Shown: positions 33,487 to 45,486 of the stretch, in pieces
Layout: the number at the start of each line of letters is the position of its first letter
How positions within the stretch are numbered: position 1 is the first letter of the stretch
Assembly (NCBI GenBank): GCA_026225945.1
Contig: JAMJFZ010002884.1
Location: 1,178,001-1,242,000 of the forward strand
Reading direction: 5' to 3'
DNA length: 64,000 nucleotides
Origin: Cricetomys ansorgei
Taxonomy: Eukaryota > Chordata > Mammalia > Rodentia > Nesomyidae
Notes under the pieces: generated by a model
What the model was told of the DNA's origin: nothing
Databases searched by the model: none
What the model saw: only the letters and a program-made list of their open reading frames with translations
Translations under genes and position numbers: made by a program

Positions 33487-33710
33487 TCCTCCTCCTCCTC
33501 CTCCTCCTCCTCCTCCTCCTCCTCCTCCTCCTCCTCCTTCTTCTTCTTCTTCATTTTTTTTTGAGACAGGTTTTCTCTGTTGTAACTTAACTGACTGTCC
33601 TGGAACTCATTCTCTAGACCAGACTGGCCTTGAACTCACAGAGACCAGCCTGCCTCTGCCTCCTGAGTGCAGGAATTAAAGGTGTGTGCCACTACTGCTT
33701 GGCTGGCTTC
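33487..33710 (-). repeat. B1 SINE with tail turned into (TCC)n(TTC)n
   Basis: (TCC)17 at 33487-33538 and (TTC)n to 33552 precede a T run and an antisense B1 body ('gagacaggttttctctgttg … aggtgtgtgccactactg') to about 33710. On the B1 strand these are GAA/GGA repeats grown from its A tail. Confidence 0.88.
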
Positions 33711-33814
33711 TCTTAACTACTTACAGTAATATATGAGAAAAGAGAAATGTTTTAAGGATAAGATTTATACTGAAAAGAGAAACATTAAGAATTTTGTTAA
33801 ATTGTAGATTTGTT

Positions 33815-33834
33815 TTATTTTTAATTATGTGAAG

Positions 33835-33912
<78 letters not shown>

Positions 33913-34085
33913 AGAGAGGGAGTGCACATGTGCCTATGTGTGTAAGCTCACACAGATCAGAGGCAGCAGATCTCCCTGGAGATGGAATTGCAGGCAGCTG
34001 TGAACCTACTGATGTGGATGCTGGGAACTGAACTTGGGTCCTTCAGGAGAGCAGTACCTGGTCTTAACAGCCGAATCATCTCAAA
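33815..34085 (-). repeat. B2/B3 SINE, minus, with (TG)n(AG)n tail
   Basis: The SINE complement ends 'ttaacagccgaatcatctc' near 34082. Its tail side carries TG units (33836-33857) and an AG tract (33857-33919). Confidence 0.8.
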
Positions 34086-34339
34086 TGCTGGAATAGTAGT
34101 AGTGAGCCACACATCCTGCAAGATTTGATTTTTTAAAAATCTCAGGTAGACATGTAAAGAATAAAAAGGTTGTGGGTCATCCTGATACATACCCAATCTT
34201 AGGAATCTTAGGAAGTAGGAGGCCTTGTGAGTAGGATAAAGCGTTAGAGCTCAGCTTGGAATACACGATGAGACCCTTCTCCCCTTTCTCCCTTGTGCCT
34301 GAATAAAGAAAATGTATGGTTAGGAGAGCAGAAAACCAA

Positions 34340-35439
34340 GGGTTTAATTTAGTTGCTATTTGACAAGGAGATTAATAGAACTATAAAGAGGGCAGGAACT
34401 CTTTATGAAAAAAAAGGGGCAACTGCAAGTCATTTTGAAGATCTTTACAAATCTCAAGGTCAGAGTGATAGGGCCTTAAGAATAAAACAGTTTCAGGGAG
34501 AAGCTCAGTGTATCCACAAGAAATGGCCTGGGTTGTGTGGGTGGCTTCTCTGTTCAGGGAAAACGCAGGTCATTGCTTTCCTGAATTTTAGTACCGGTCT
34601 CATTTATCCACCATATGTGCAGCTCAAGTGGATCCAGATACAGTTCAGGCTCCTGCTTTGGAGAATACTGGCTGTGGATGTTGGTGGTATCCGCGTGGTG
34701 TTTACAGGCACATACAATGCAAGAACTGTGAAAATATGGCTACCTGAATTACAAAGAATGCTTCATAGAGCTTCCTGGTACAGGTAGAGAGCTGCCACAG
34801 GAGTGGAGGTAAGAGAAAGTTCTCACTCGGACAGTGCCCAGCAGGTTTATGTAGATGAACTGTGTGATTACCACAGAGAGTCCTCTCTAAGGCCTCTCCA
34901 ACAAGACATCCAAGCTACAGAAGAAGGGCATTTAAAAATTCCTGGGAACAGTGCAGACATGTGACTTCAATGCCTGGGAGCTACAACATAGTTTATACCT
35001 CCAAGTCTCAGGGGCAGAACTGCCTTTGGCCTTTCGGACTCAACCCCCAGCCCAGTGTCTGGAAAGCAGGACTTGGAGCCAAAAGGGATTATGCTTAAGC
35101 TTCTAGATTTAATGTTGTTTGCCTTGCTGGGCTGTGGACTTAAATGAGGCATGTTACTTGTTTATTCTATTTCTCCCATTTACAATAGGAATGTCTACTT
35201 TATGACTGTCTCATCAATGTGTTCTTAGAGATCATAACTTGTTTGACTTCATAGACTAAAATTTTGAAGGAAGTTGGCCTTAGAATACATTAAGCCTTGA
35301 ATTTCGCTCATGTCTAATTGAGATAATTCTCTGGACTTAAGACTTTAAAGTTGGTTTTGGATTGATAAGACTCACAGAGTTATTGTGATGGAATGGATGT
35401 ATTTTGTGAGTGAGAACTTGAATGCAAATGAGGTAGAGG
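34340..35439 (+). other. Possible MaLR internal sequence; 144-codon frame not supported as gene
   Basis: The end of this region (about 35240-35439) resembles the internal 3' part that precedes MaLR LTRs. A 144-codon open frame lies at 34353-34787, but I recognise no domain in it and no start context or neighbour supports a host gene. It could be old MaLR internal coding sequence or a processed gene copy. The identity is left open. Confidence 0.4.
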
Positions 35440-36155
35440 AAGCACGCTATGGTCTAAACGTACTCCCTCCATATTTAGAGATGGTCTTCTGCTAGACTAA
35501 TAGGCCACAAGGGCTTATTAATCTCTCATGAGTGAGATTAGGTACCTTTATAAATGGGCTTTGAAGGCAGTTGGTTCCTTTTTTTATTCTTCCACCGTCT
35601 GCCATGTGATAACAAAATTTTATTTTCCATATTCCTCAGCATTGAAGGTAAAGAGGACAAGGCTTAACTAATTAAATGTGATTAGCAAACTTACTTGAGA
35701 AATATTAGGTTACAGAGGAAGAAGAAAACAGAGCAAGGAACTCTGTCTCAGAGACAACAAAGCTAAAATGAAACTGTTGACTTTGTTTCTATAAGACTGA
35801 TTGTCCCTTTTACTTTTTCAAAAAAAGGCAAAGTGGCCACCACCAATACCCCTTTAGATAGTAAACCCTATTTCCTAAAGATAAATCTGGCAATACAGCC
35901 TGCCTTATACGAGCTGTGAAATGTTTCTGGTCATTGCAGAACCTCCTAGTGCAGGAGCAGGAGCAGGAGGCTTGGGTAGTGCTCATTAAAGAGTTTTTTC
36001 CTTCTGTCTCCTAGTGCTATCAAAATGCAAAGGTGCTGTCCCTGAAGCAGATAGCCATTCTCAACAGATGCTGTACATTAATTGAGTCCTTCCTCCTCCA
36101 GAAGTATGGTAAATAAATTTCTCTTTTTATAAATCACCCAGACTGTGGTAGAAAA
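35440..36155 (+). mobile_element. MaLR LTR (MLT/MST-like) with internal insertion
   Basis: The LTR left part ('ctcatgagtgagattaggtacc … tgccatgtga') ends near 35640 and its 3' end ('gtaaataaatttctctttttataaatcacccag') resumes near 36070. About 400 bases between them are foreign or rearranged, including a 'gcaggagcaggagcaggagg' triplication at 35950-35970. The AATAAA motif at 36113 fits an LTR. Confidence 0.6.
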
Positions 36156-36459
36156 AGCCAAGACAAACCTAAGGCATAGGTTCCCTTACATTCAACTTAA
36201 ATAGATCCCCTAGTTATAGTGCTTAAGATGATTCCTAGGAACCATAATGGTTTTTGAAATGTAGTATAACCCTACAGGGAAAAAAATGAGAACGCAAAAT
36301 GGTTCATTAGAATACTTTTTCTATTCAGCATCTGTAGAAGTTCCTGGCAGAAACCGGGTCCTTCCAATGAAGCTTTTTTTTTTTTCACTCCCAATATCTA
36401 CCTGGGTATTTCTTTTAAACAAATGATTCCAATATTCAATGGAAAAAGTGTAATGAAGA

Positions 36460-36670
36460 CTTAAATAGAACTGGGTTTCAGACCCAGCTTTATGTAGCCT
36501 ATCTCTATCTCTACCTTTAATTTGTTTCATCTATAAAATAGATAAAATAATGAGAGTTGCTTGAAAGATTTCAAGAACTCCTATAGTGTGCATTTAAATC
36601 ACTTAGCATGGCTCTTGGCACATATCACAGGTTACTCCTATTACTGCTAATATTTAGTAAATAATGGGAA
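36460..36670 (+). repeat. MIR SINE remnant
   Basis: 'gtttcatctataaaatagataaaataatgagag … cttagcatggctcttggcacat' follows the MIR 3' half. Confidence 0.7.
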
Positions 36671-36928
36671 AACCGAATTTCCAGTTGTATGTCTTTATTT
36701 TAACAGAAATACAACAATAATATGGCATTAAAACAATTTTACTGAGTGTTGCTGGATTGACTTTACTTAGTGAGTGATCTGCATGATTACTTTAAGAAGC
36801 ATGAGCTATCAATATGCATAGATTCAACCACAAAGTTAGTCAGGAGAGTTTTGCAAAAATTGAGCTGAGCTATACTGGCACATTGCATTGCAGTGATAGA
36901 AATGTGTCAGACTGTAAGATTAATGCAT

Positions 36929-37268
36929 ATGTCAGTCAGGTTTCTACCAGTATAGCAAAATGACTGAGTTAATCAATGTACATGAAGAAAGGGTTTCTTT
37001 GGTTCCATTTGGGAGGTTCTAGTTTGTGATCAGTTAGGAACAATGGTAGAACCATCTGGTGAAGCAGAATCTTACCAGGATGCCCCAAGAGAAAGAAAGA
37101 GAAAAAAGGTCACCCTATATTGCCCTCTTAGGGGCATGTCTCTAATGATCTGAAGACCTCCCATAAGTCTCTACTATTTAAAGGTTCCATCATCTCCCAT
37201 CAGTGCTTCTCTGGGAAGCTATTAACGTTTGTGCTTTGGGAGCTCATCACAGATCCAAATTATAGCAC
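36929..37268 (-). mobile_element. MaLR LTR, minus strand
   Basis: The reverse complement begins GTGCTATAATTTGGATCTG and passes through AGACTTATGGGAGGTCTTC to a TATA-poor 3' end. It matches the general MaLR LTR plan; the subfamily is uncertain. Confidence 0.65.
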
Positions 37269-37889
37269 ATGAGAGATGTTGAATGTAAAACCAAACTTAG
37301 GGATGGATTAGATATTAGAAAGATAGAGGAATCTATGATAAATAATAATTTTCTAACATTGCTAGCTGAGAGGGTGAAAAAAATCATTATCTGCCAGGAA
37401 AACTGAAGCAAAAGTTGGGGGATGGAAATAAAAAGAAAACAATGGAAGTTGAAGCATGTTTGCCATCAGCCCGAGTGTCCCTGCAGGTCATTGTCCAATA
37501 TACCAAACTGAGACTCCTAATCATCCTCAGTCTGGACTTTGCTTTAGTTGCTAATCACAAACACAATGGAATAGTTTAAGTGTGACTACCCCATAGCTGC
37601 CACGCTTTGATCACAAAGCAACTTTATAGATGGCTTACTGTGTGCTTCCAAAGGTATTAGGCCCCCTGGTCCTAGGTCTTCTAGATTGCAGTTCCACCCA
37701 CAGTGCATGTAGCTACCAGTAGGGCCTCTTATGGTGGGTGTCACAATGGACTTTGAGCAGGGAAATAATATGTAAGTTCTTTTTCTGATTATTGTGCTGT
37801 GGATCATTGCCTTGCTTTGGTCCAGAAGTCAGATAATTTTCTGCAAAATGAACACATGCAAATATTTTAGGTTTTGAAAATTTTACATG
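37269..37889. other. No recognised feature
   Basis: Unique-looking DNA; the short antisense frames have no support. Confidence 0.35.
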
Positions 37890-38042
37890 GGAGCTGGTCA
37901 GTGGTGACACATGCCTTTAACCCCAGCACTTGGAAGGCAGAGGCAGGATTATCCAAGTGGGCTGATGGCCAACCTAGTATACAGAGTGAGTTCCAGGACA
38001 GCAGAGTTACAACAGAGAAACCGTGTCTCAGGGGAAAAAAAT
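37890..38042 (+). repeat. B1 SINE
   Basis: 'gagctggtcagtggtgacacatgcctttaacccc' to 'gtgtctcaggggaaaaaaa', nearly full length. Confidence 0.88.
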
Positions 38043-38191
38043 GTTACATGAAAGCAAACCATAGACAGTATGTAATGTGAATGTGTTATAATGAAACTTT
38101 ATTAATGGCACAGAAAAGTGCCTATTAGAGAATTTTCATGTGCCTTGAAATATTTTTTTAAAACTTTTTTATACAGTAAGTGTGTAAAATC

Positions 38192-38425
38192 TAGGCTGGG
38201 GAAATGGCTCAATGTGTAAAGTGCTTTCTGCACAAGCATAAGGAATTGAGTTCATATCTCAACACCCATTCAAAAGTTAGATATGGCAAAAAAAGCACCT
38301 GTAATCTCAGCACAGGGTATGAAGTTTGTGGGGCAGACAGAAACAGATGGATCCCAATGTCCCACTGACCAGTCAGTCTAAGAGAAACAGCGAGGTCCAG
38401 GTGAAAGATCCTGTTTCTAGACTAT
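38192..38425 (+). repeat. ID-B1 composite SINE
   Basis: ID-like head ('ggctggggaaatggctcaatgtg') joined to a B1-like right part ('cacctgtaatctcagcacagg'). Confidence 0.7.
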
Positions 38426-38454
38426 TCACTGTATGGTGCATGTTCCCAGAGACT

Positions 38455-38530
38455 CTGAGAATATAGCTTAGTGAATGGATGCTTGTCTCTCATGTGTCAG
38501 GTTCCACGTTCAATTCATAGCACAAAAAAA
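38455..38530 (+). repeat. ID SINE
   Basis: 'tatagcttagtgaatggatgcttgtctctcatgtgtcaggttccacgttc' with an A8 tail. Confidence 0.6.
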
Positions 38531-38575
38531 ACCAGTACTAATAATGAGTAAGAGACCAACTATGTATAATCTGTA

Positions 38576-38741
38576 TATGCATTTATTTTTTAACATGTTC
38601 ATACTACGCATATGTGCGGAGGTAGGAAAACCCCTTTGTGTGGCCAGTTCTCTTTTTCCTCATTTACATGGATTCTGGACATCGAACTCCAGTTGATAGG
38701 GTTGTAAAGCTAAGCACTTTACCAGGTGAGCCATCTCACAG
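38576..38741 (-). repeat. tRNA-type SINE, minus strand
   Basis: 'gacatcgaactccagttgatagg…gcactttaccaggtgagccatctcac' is the complement of a B2/B4 head. Confidence 0.7.
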
Positions 38742-38749
38742 GAAGCACA

Positions 38750-39165
38750 GGCTAATTTTTGAAGAAGAGTAGTTTACTTAGCTCATGGTTTGGGAGACTG
38801 AAAGTCTAGAAAGCACTGTGCAGATTCTTATCAAGAGCTTCCTAAGGCTGTGCCACCTCGTGATGAAAGGCAATGTTGATAGCTTATCTAGAAGAAAGAT
38901 AATTTCTTAAAAGAGGAAGCCAGAGGAAGAGACTGGGGAGATTGAGGGGAAGAAAGCCAAGGATTTTGTAATAATCCCTTCGAAAGGTTGAGCAAGGTTG
39001 AACTACCTTTATCTCTGAAGAAAACATCCTTAATAGCTTAAGGGCCTCCCATGAGGTACTATGTTAAAAGGTCCACAATACAACAGAAAATCACCACATT
39101 AAGAACCAAGATTCCAAGACATGAACTTGTGATGGGCACATTTAAATCATACCATAACTCCAAAA
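38750..39165 (-). mobile_element. MaLR LTR (MLT/MST-like), minus strand
   Basis: 'gtttacttagctcatggtttgggagactgaaagtc … gggcctcccatgagg … ttaaatcatacc' is an antisense MLT/MST LTR. Confidence 0.65.
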
Positions 39166-40224
39166 TAATATCGATGCCCATGATTCTAAACTGATATAAG
39201 TAAGTAACTTAAGAAACAAATACGGAAGAGTCAAGTCCCCAGTTGCCAGAAAACTTCAAATATATTATGTATGTATTCCATGCAAAATGAAATTAGAATA
39301 CCACTTATTACCTCCTTCCTCATGTTTGGCATGTTCTGTATGGAACGATTTCCTTCTAAACGGAAAAACATGAAAAGGCAAAAATAAAAACAACTAAGTT
39401 GTCATAGCCAAGTAGAAACTAAGGATACATGCCAAGTTTCAATGGGGTATCCTATTTGAGATTCCAGAATGAAAAAAAGCATCAGGTAAAAATAAAGGAA
39501 ACATAAATTTGTTAAAATCTACTAATATTATTTTAGCACATGAAAAAGTGAACTATATCATTGTAAGTTCCTTAAAACAGGAAAAAATAAGGAAATGGAA
39601 ATTGTCTCAACTATCTGTACAATTTCTCCATAAATATAAAGCCATTATAAAGTACTTTCTGATAAATGTAGTTAAGTGTAGTAGCAGTATGGAAAGCAAG
39701 TAAGAAGAGGACATCAAGGAGGAAAGATGAGTAAATAATGTGAATTGAAGACAGGCAAGGCAGGAATAAAAAGTACTTCATACTGGAGACTTTCAACTGA
39801 TGATGGCTATAGACTATTCATTTAGATAGTTTAGTTATGAGTAAAAATAAAATTACAAAGGCCATCACTAGAAAGAAAACTTGGTTATAAATAGCTTCTC
39901 TCTTCTTTTAGATCACAGAAAATCTGAGCATGTCTGGTAGAGGGTATCTTGATTATATTAATCAATGTAGGAAAACAACCTATTGTAGGTGACACCATTC
40001 CCTAAGTTTGGTCCTGGATTGTGAAAGACTGGAGAAGGTGGGCTGTGTTTAAAGAGTGCTTGAATTCATTCTCTCTGTGTCCTTTACAATGAATGTTGCT
40101 AACTGCTCTTCAGGTTCCTGCCACCTTGGCTTCCATTGTTTGAATATGCTACTGTTTACTTACCAATTAAAAGGCATCTGTCTGCTGACAAATAAAGTAT
40201 TTATAAATGCAGCTTTCTAAATAT
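39166..40224. other. No recognised feature
   Basis: AT-rich unique-looking DNA with no gene or clear repeat. Confidence 0.35.
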
Positions 40225-40460
40225 CAATGTGTAGGTTTTAGTATAAATACATAAATGAGTTCGAAACTTATTTGGATATATACCAGAGGCACCACTCCTA
40301 CATTTCATGATACAAAAATATTTAATCTTGTAACAAACTATCAAAATATCTTCCAAACTGATTACCATTTTACACTCCCACCTGTAACAAAGGACTCAGT
40401 TCCTATTGCTCAAAAATGTAATGTATATTTCATAATGTCAGTGTTATATGATTTTACATA
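40225..40460 (-). repeat. L1-type LINE fragment, minus strand
   Basis: 'atataccagaggcaccac … ccaaactgattaccattttacactcccacc' follows the antisense L1 ORF2 end. Confidence 0.6.
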
Positions 40461-40523
40461 ATAAACTCAATTCTGTCTAACCAGATACTAGAGTTTCCCC
40501 TTTCTCCTTTTTTCTTCTTCTTC

Positions 40524-40651
40524 TTGTTTTGAAACAGGGTTTCTCTGTTGTAACTCTGGCTGTCCTGGAACTCACTCTGTAGACCAGGCTGGCTTGGAAC
40601 TCACAGAGATCCCTCTGAGACTAAAGGTGTGTTCTACCACCACTCAGCTAT
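40524..40651 (-). repeat. B1 SINE, minus, internal deletion
   Basis: 'gaaacagggtttctctgttg … tcacagagatccc' then jumps to 'tctgagactaaaggtgtg', missing about 14 central bases. Confidence 0.88.
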
Positions 40652-40692
40652 CAATGTTTATTATGTTCTTTCCTTTCTTACTGTCTTTCTAT

Positions 40693-40702
40693 TTTCTTTC
40701 TT

Positions 40703-40749
<47 letters not shown>

Positions 40750-40750
40750 G

Positions 40751-40816
<66 letters not shown>

Positions 40817-40863
40817 TTTCTTCCTTCCTTCCTTCCTTCCTTCCTTCCTTCCTTTCTTCCTTC
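40693..40863. repeat. Long (TTTC)n/(TTCC)n microsatellite
   Basis: About 118 bases of TTTC units, with a few changes, pass into about 50 bases of TTCC units. It is an almost pure homopyrimidine strand. The long frames over it on both strands are artefacts. Confidence 0.96.
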
Positions 40864-41207
40864 TCCATCTCATATTTCCAATATGTATATGTTACAGTAT
40901 TTTTAGTCCCATGGCTCTTGAATATTCTATGCTCTTTTCCTTTTTAGTCATTTTTCCCTTTATTTTCCAGTTTGGGATGTTTCTGTTGTGATATCCTTAA
41001 ACTTGCAATTCTTGTGTTAGCTATCTCCAGCTTGCATTATTAACAAGCTCAATAAATGTGTTCTTCATTTAGTTTTTGTTTTGTACCACTCTCATTTTTT
41101 TTATTATTTCTTAAAGTTTCTGTCTCTGCAGTAACATTGCACATCTCTACTTACACATAGGCTATTTTGTCTATTACAGCTATCTGTAACTGAATCATAG
41201 CTATATC
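40864..41207. other. No recognised feature
   Basis: Unique-looking DNA. Confidence 0.35.
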
Positions 41208-41335
41208 GCTGGTCTTAGTGGTGTCTATCTTAAATCTCAGCACTTGGGAGGTAAATGAAGGTGGAATGTGATTTCATGAAGAGTCTTGAGTGACATAAAG
41301 ATCCAAGGCATCTTAAAACATAAAACAAAGCTGTT
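41208..41335 (+). repeat. Old B1-like SINE
   Basis: 'tggtcttagtggtgtctatcttaaatctcagcacttgggagg' matches a diverged B1 left half. Confidence 0.55.
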
Positions 41336-42316
41336 ATAAATTCATATTCTGGTGATTCTAAAATCCCTACCTTACTCAAGTGTGGTTCTGATGCTTGTTA
41401 CAGTTCCTCAACATTGTCTTTTGACATTTTTATCTGTCTTATATTTTTGTTGAAAGGCAAAAATGATATACTACACAAAAGGAGGTGCTATAAAAAGCTT
41501 TTCAAAGCCATGGTGATAAAATTGAGAAAGGAGAAGTATTCTACGGTATAGAATTTGATTGCATCCATTAAAGACTTTGTGCCTCTATCTTGTAAATTTC
41601 TCAGGTGCTTCTCCATTTTTTCCACCCTTTATTAGAGCTAAAATTATGTATTCCCCTTCCTTTACATGTTGAGCTCTACTTACCGGATGCTTAAAGAGGC
41701 TGTTTACCTTTCCCCAGACTTAGGTTTTAAGAACTTTTTTTTTCTTGTAGTTGAGTCTTGCTATAAGAACACAATGTTCCTGCATATTTTAACATGATTA
41801 TTTTCCTCCATAACTAATGAGAACATGAAGGGGATGTCTTTGATCTTTCACTGTCTGAACATGATTTGGGCTTCTGGGGGCAAAAAAATGTGATCCTTGA
41901 ATCCACCCTCTGACTCTCTAATTAGGGAGATGCAATTTTTCCTGTGATGTCATTTTTATAATGGAGCTTAAAAGTTGTTGTTTCTTTCATTTTTCTGAGC
42001 TTTATACTTCTTATTAAGATAGAGTGGAGAATCTAAAATTTTTCAACATAGGTATAAGAAGAGTTAAAATAAATAGGATTCCAGTTCAGCATACACTGCT
42101 GCTTCAATTATTTTTGAAATATTGGTGGTTTTACCAGGGCTTTACTCATACATGATATCAACATTCATGAGAAAACAACGCTATCGCCAACTCTAGCATT
42201 CAGGAAGCACAATGTTAAACAATTCACAATTCCTTACCACATTTTTTATGTACCAGATAATTTGTGTTACTCTATAGTTATTTTGTTAATAGACAATATT
42301 GCTAACCTCTTGTTGT
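41336..42316. other. No recognised feature
   Basis: No gene or clear repeat is seen. Confidence 0.35.
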
Positions 42317-42441
42317 TTTGAGATAAGGTCTGGCTTTGTCATCCAGATTAGCCTTGAACTCATGATCTAGCCTTGAACTCGTGATCTTCCTGCTTCAGCC
42401 TGCCCAGGGCTGGACTTACAGATATATGTCATCATGTGCCT
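42317..42441 (-). repeat. B1-like SINE, minus, with short internal duplication
   Basis: Antisense B1 text includes a doubled 'ccttgaactcatgatc / ccttgaactcgtgatc' segment. Confidence 0.7.
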
Positions 42442-43159
42442 CTGCAGTGTTCACATGTTTTGATTGTTATGTAGGACAAGCATGACAGCTTAGAGGTAGA
42501 AAGTCTAGTTCCAAGAGGCTTTTCTGACTATTCTACAGGAATGGAATTGGCTGGACCTCAGTCAGGTTCTTCTCATCTCTAGATGCCTCTTTGCAAAATA
42601 AAAATCATTATTTCAGAATGGATTCATGTGTATTGGGAGGAAAGTCAGCAAGTTCTTGGGTTTGAATGCTTATAGAAACTGTTTTCTTTTCCTTTAGACA
42701 ATTAGTATCAACTCTACTGGTCACAGAAAATAGGTTTCAGAAAATAGGTCAACCTCCATATTGAGCTATCTACATCTCCACAGATGCTCCCAAGAACTGC
42801 TTACCATGTGTACGGTTGCTAATTAACGGGAATGCTTCTTTTGAGCCAGATACTTTGCTGTTAATTTTTTTTTAGAAGACCTGCAATATTAGCAAGACTG
42901 GCCTTGGACAAAGATGGCGTAGGCAGTCCCTTGGTGTTATCTCTGTGACAGTGGCAAGGTACCCTTTGCCAAAAATCTCTCTCTGGCTTGTTCTCTACAG
43001 CTTGAAATCGTTTAATGAGGACTTTGCTTTCTCTTTCTGAATTAGAGATAAAGATGATAAATCAGATACTCTTGAAAGAAAAACTGGACTTGCACAGCAT
43101 TTGGCTTCCCTCTTAGTAATAACATGCAACTATGTTACTTAATAATTTATCAGTTTGTC
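42442..43159. other. No recognised feature, weak MIR
   Basis: 42540-42630 weakly resembles MIR; otherwise nothing is seen. Confidence 0.3.
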
Positions 43160-43300
43160 CTTGTCTACCCCCACAGGTTCTGAATTCCTTAAGGGCAGAG
43201 ACTATGTCTCACTCATCTCTGATACCTCAAGATTTTTGTGGGTGCCGGATAGAAAGTAAACAGTAAACAAAATGGAAAAGAAATGAATTTTAACGTGAAT
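43160..43300 (+). repeat. L2 LINE 3' end remnant
   Basis: 'ttccttaagggcagagactatgtctc … agaaagtaaacagtaaac … gaaatgaat' follows the L2 3' end. Confidence 0.6.
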
Positions 43301-44449
43301 AAATTTATGTTTATGATGAAGTCTAAAGAACTAACAATAAGCCTTTTCTTAGGAATACAGATGTAGGAAAAATACTGTAACTATAAAAATATTATAACAT
43401 GATAGATATATGGGTAGAATAATGGTGATCATGACTAAATATGGCTCAGTACTAAAGACTGCCATCTTTTCCTATCCAATTACTGTTTAATGCACTATTT
43501 CTGCTAGCTTTTACTTAAGAAATATGGCAACCTTATCTAAATGTTTCATTTGCAAAGAAACTAGAAAAACTTAGCTGAGTTTGCCCTCAAGGACGGGGCT
43601 TTGTTCCTCTTTTAGAATATTACCTCTCACTGCAGGAAGTGATTTGTGAAAACTAACATTAATGTCCAACCTTGTATGAAATGAAATCTTGTCTGTATTC
43701 CAGACTTGTAATAGGGAAAAGACCAGACAAACTAGTTCATTCTTACATTCTGTCTTAGAATAAGATGGGCATTAAATAAGTTAATGATTACAAACACCAG
43801 ACAGGTTGATGATACTTTTACACAAACCAAGGCAAATAAACCCAAGACACTACATTTTCAGTTATTAAAAATTAAAAATAGTCTGATTATTTTGTACATT
43901 TCTCTCAAGGACCTGCCATGTGTTAGTTTTGCCCTCTTGCTGGACATTACGTTGTAAAGGAAACCACAAAGTTGTGTCTTGTTGCATGTGTGATCTCTAG
44001 CTTTCCTGAGCCTGCATTGAAAGATGTGGTGAGGGATGGACAGTATGCCAGAAATGTTGGTGGTACACATCATATGTTAACTTAAAATAAAAAAAACAGC
44101 TTTGGAGCTTAGTTATTTTACCAAAAGAGCTATGACTAATCAACTTAATTGTGTCAGCCGGAAGCAGTCAAGAAGGCAAGCAGGTTAGGAAGACCAGACA
44201 AATTTTAGTGAAAGTCTATTCTAGACAAAGGAACCAGTTCCTTACTGTAACTTCAATCCCTTAGACTGTGTACTGGAAGCTTAGCCTCTAATTTTGACCC
44301 TATCATAAACCTCCTGGGAGACTTAAGACAAATCAGTCGAACTCTATGTATCCCTTTTTCAAATCCAAGATAAGAATAATCATCTCTGATATTTCTATGT
44401 CATGATTTCAATATATTTATATTAATAAGTAACCGCAATAATATCAAGT
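43301..44449. other. No recognised feature
   Basis: Unique-looking DNA; the antisense 71-codon frame at 43858-44073 is unsupported. Confidence 0.35.
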
Positions 44450-44680
44450 ATTTAGCACACTTGTGAGCTATAATATGTTCCAATCTGTATGTGTGTGTAC
44501 AAATCCTTTCAACACTATGAAATTGGTGCTACTATTTTCACTAAGTTTAACTAACTCCACAATAGTTTAGATATCCCAGCTCAGAGAGAGTAAATGACTT
44601 GTTCTAGATCAGATACAGAAGTAGGAGGTAGGATTCCAACTCATATCTGTACAATTTTAGACCCCGATCTATACATAAAA
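44450..44680 (-). repeat. MIR SINE remnant, minus strand
   Basis: 'agagagagtaaatgacttgttctagatcagatac' and 'aggattccaactcatatctg' follow the MIR complement. Confidence 0.7.
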
Positions 44681-44889
44681 GCATATATTTAGTGTAATGT
44701 GTTGGTGTTAGGTAGTAATGCCTTACTGTAATTAAGTTAATTGTTTCCTGGTAGTTGAAAACTGAAAGGAAAATAAGAGGGATGTCCTTGTGGAGGAGAG
44801 GGATATCAAACAGGATAACTTGGAGCTTGGACTTAAAGAATGGTGAGCATTTATGAAAAAGAGACAGGATGAAGGTGAGTACTTCAAGC

Positions 44890-45000
44890 TAGGATTCTGT
44901 TTATCTAATTTACTTCTATAATTTCAGTTCCTTATACATCTCCCAGAACAAAACAGGTATTCAATATTTAGTTGTGTAATGACTTGATAAAAGAACAAAA
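44890..45000 (+). repeat. L2 LINE 3' end remnant
   Basis: 'cccagaacaaaacaggtattcaatatttagttgtgtaatgac' follows the L2 end. Confidence 0.5.
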
Positions 45001-45249
45001 AAATGTGGTCAAGACAGCATGGGACATTTTAGACTGATAAGAGTCAAGAAAAAGGAATGTGTCTGTTGGGAAATGCTGTAAGCTAATATAGGTCAGGCAG
45101 ACAAAGGAAGGTTGAAGCTACCACTTGAAACATTTTTTTTACCTTAACCCTCCTTTTCATCTCCAATCCTACAACCAATAAAATGATGCAGGGAATTTGG
45201 CAAAGTGAGTTCTAGTATACCAAGCATACAATTTGTATACAAAACAAAT

Positions 45250-45320
45250 TAAGAAAGTTAGGGGCTCAGTGGGTAAAAGTTGTTTGGTCCTGTGCATTGT
45301 GGCATTTGAGTTCCTACACA

Positions 45321-45352
<32 letters not shown>

Positions 45353-45486
45353 ACACACACACATACACACACACACACACACATACACACACACACACAT
45401 ACACACACACACACACACACATACACACACACACACATACACACACACACACAAACACTGAATAAATAAAATGAAAAGATTTTTTC
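45250..45486 (+). repeat. Truncated tRNA-type SINE with long CA tail
   Basis: 'taggggctcagtgggtaaaag' head is followed by a 138-bp CA-rich tract (45316-45453) with regular ACATAC interruptions, then 'tgaataaataaaatg'. The antisense and sense frames in the tract are artefacts. Confidence 0.85.

Noticed and set aside
40594..40991. Frames of about 120 codons rich in FLSF and KERK repeats
   Set aside because: They translate the (TTTC)n microsatellite.
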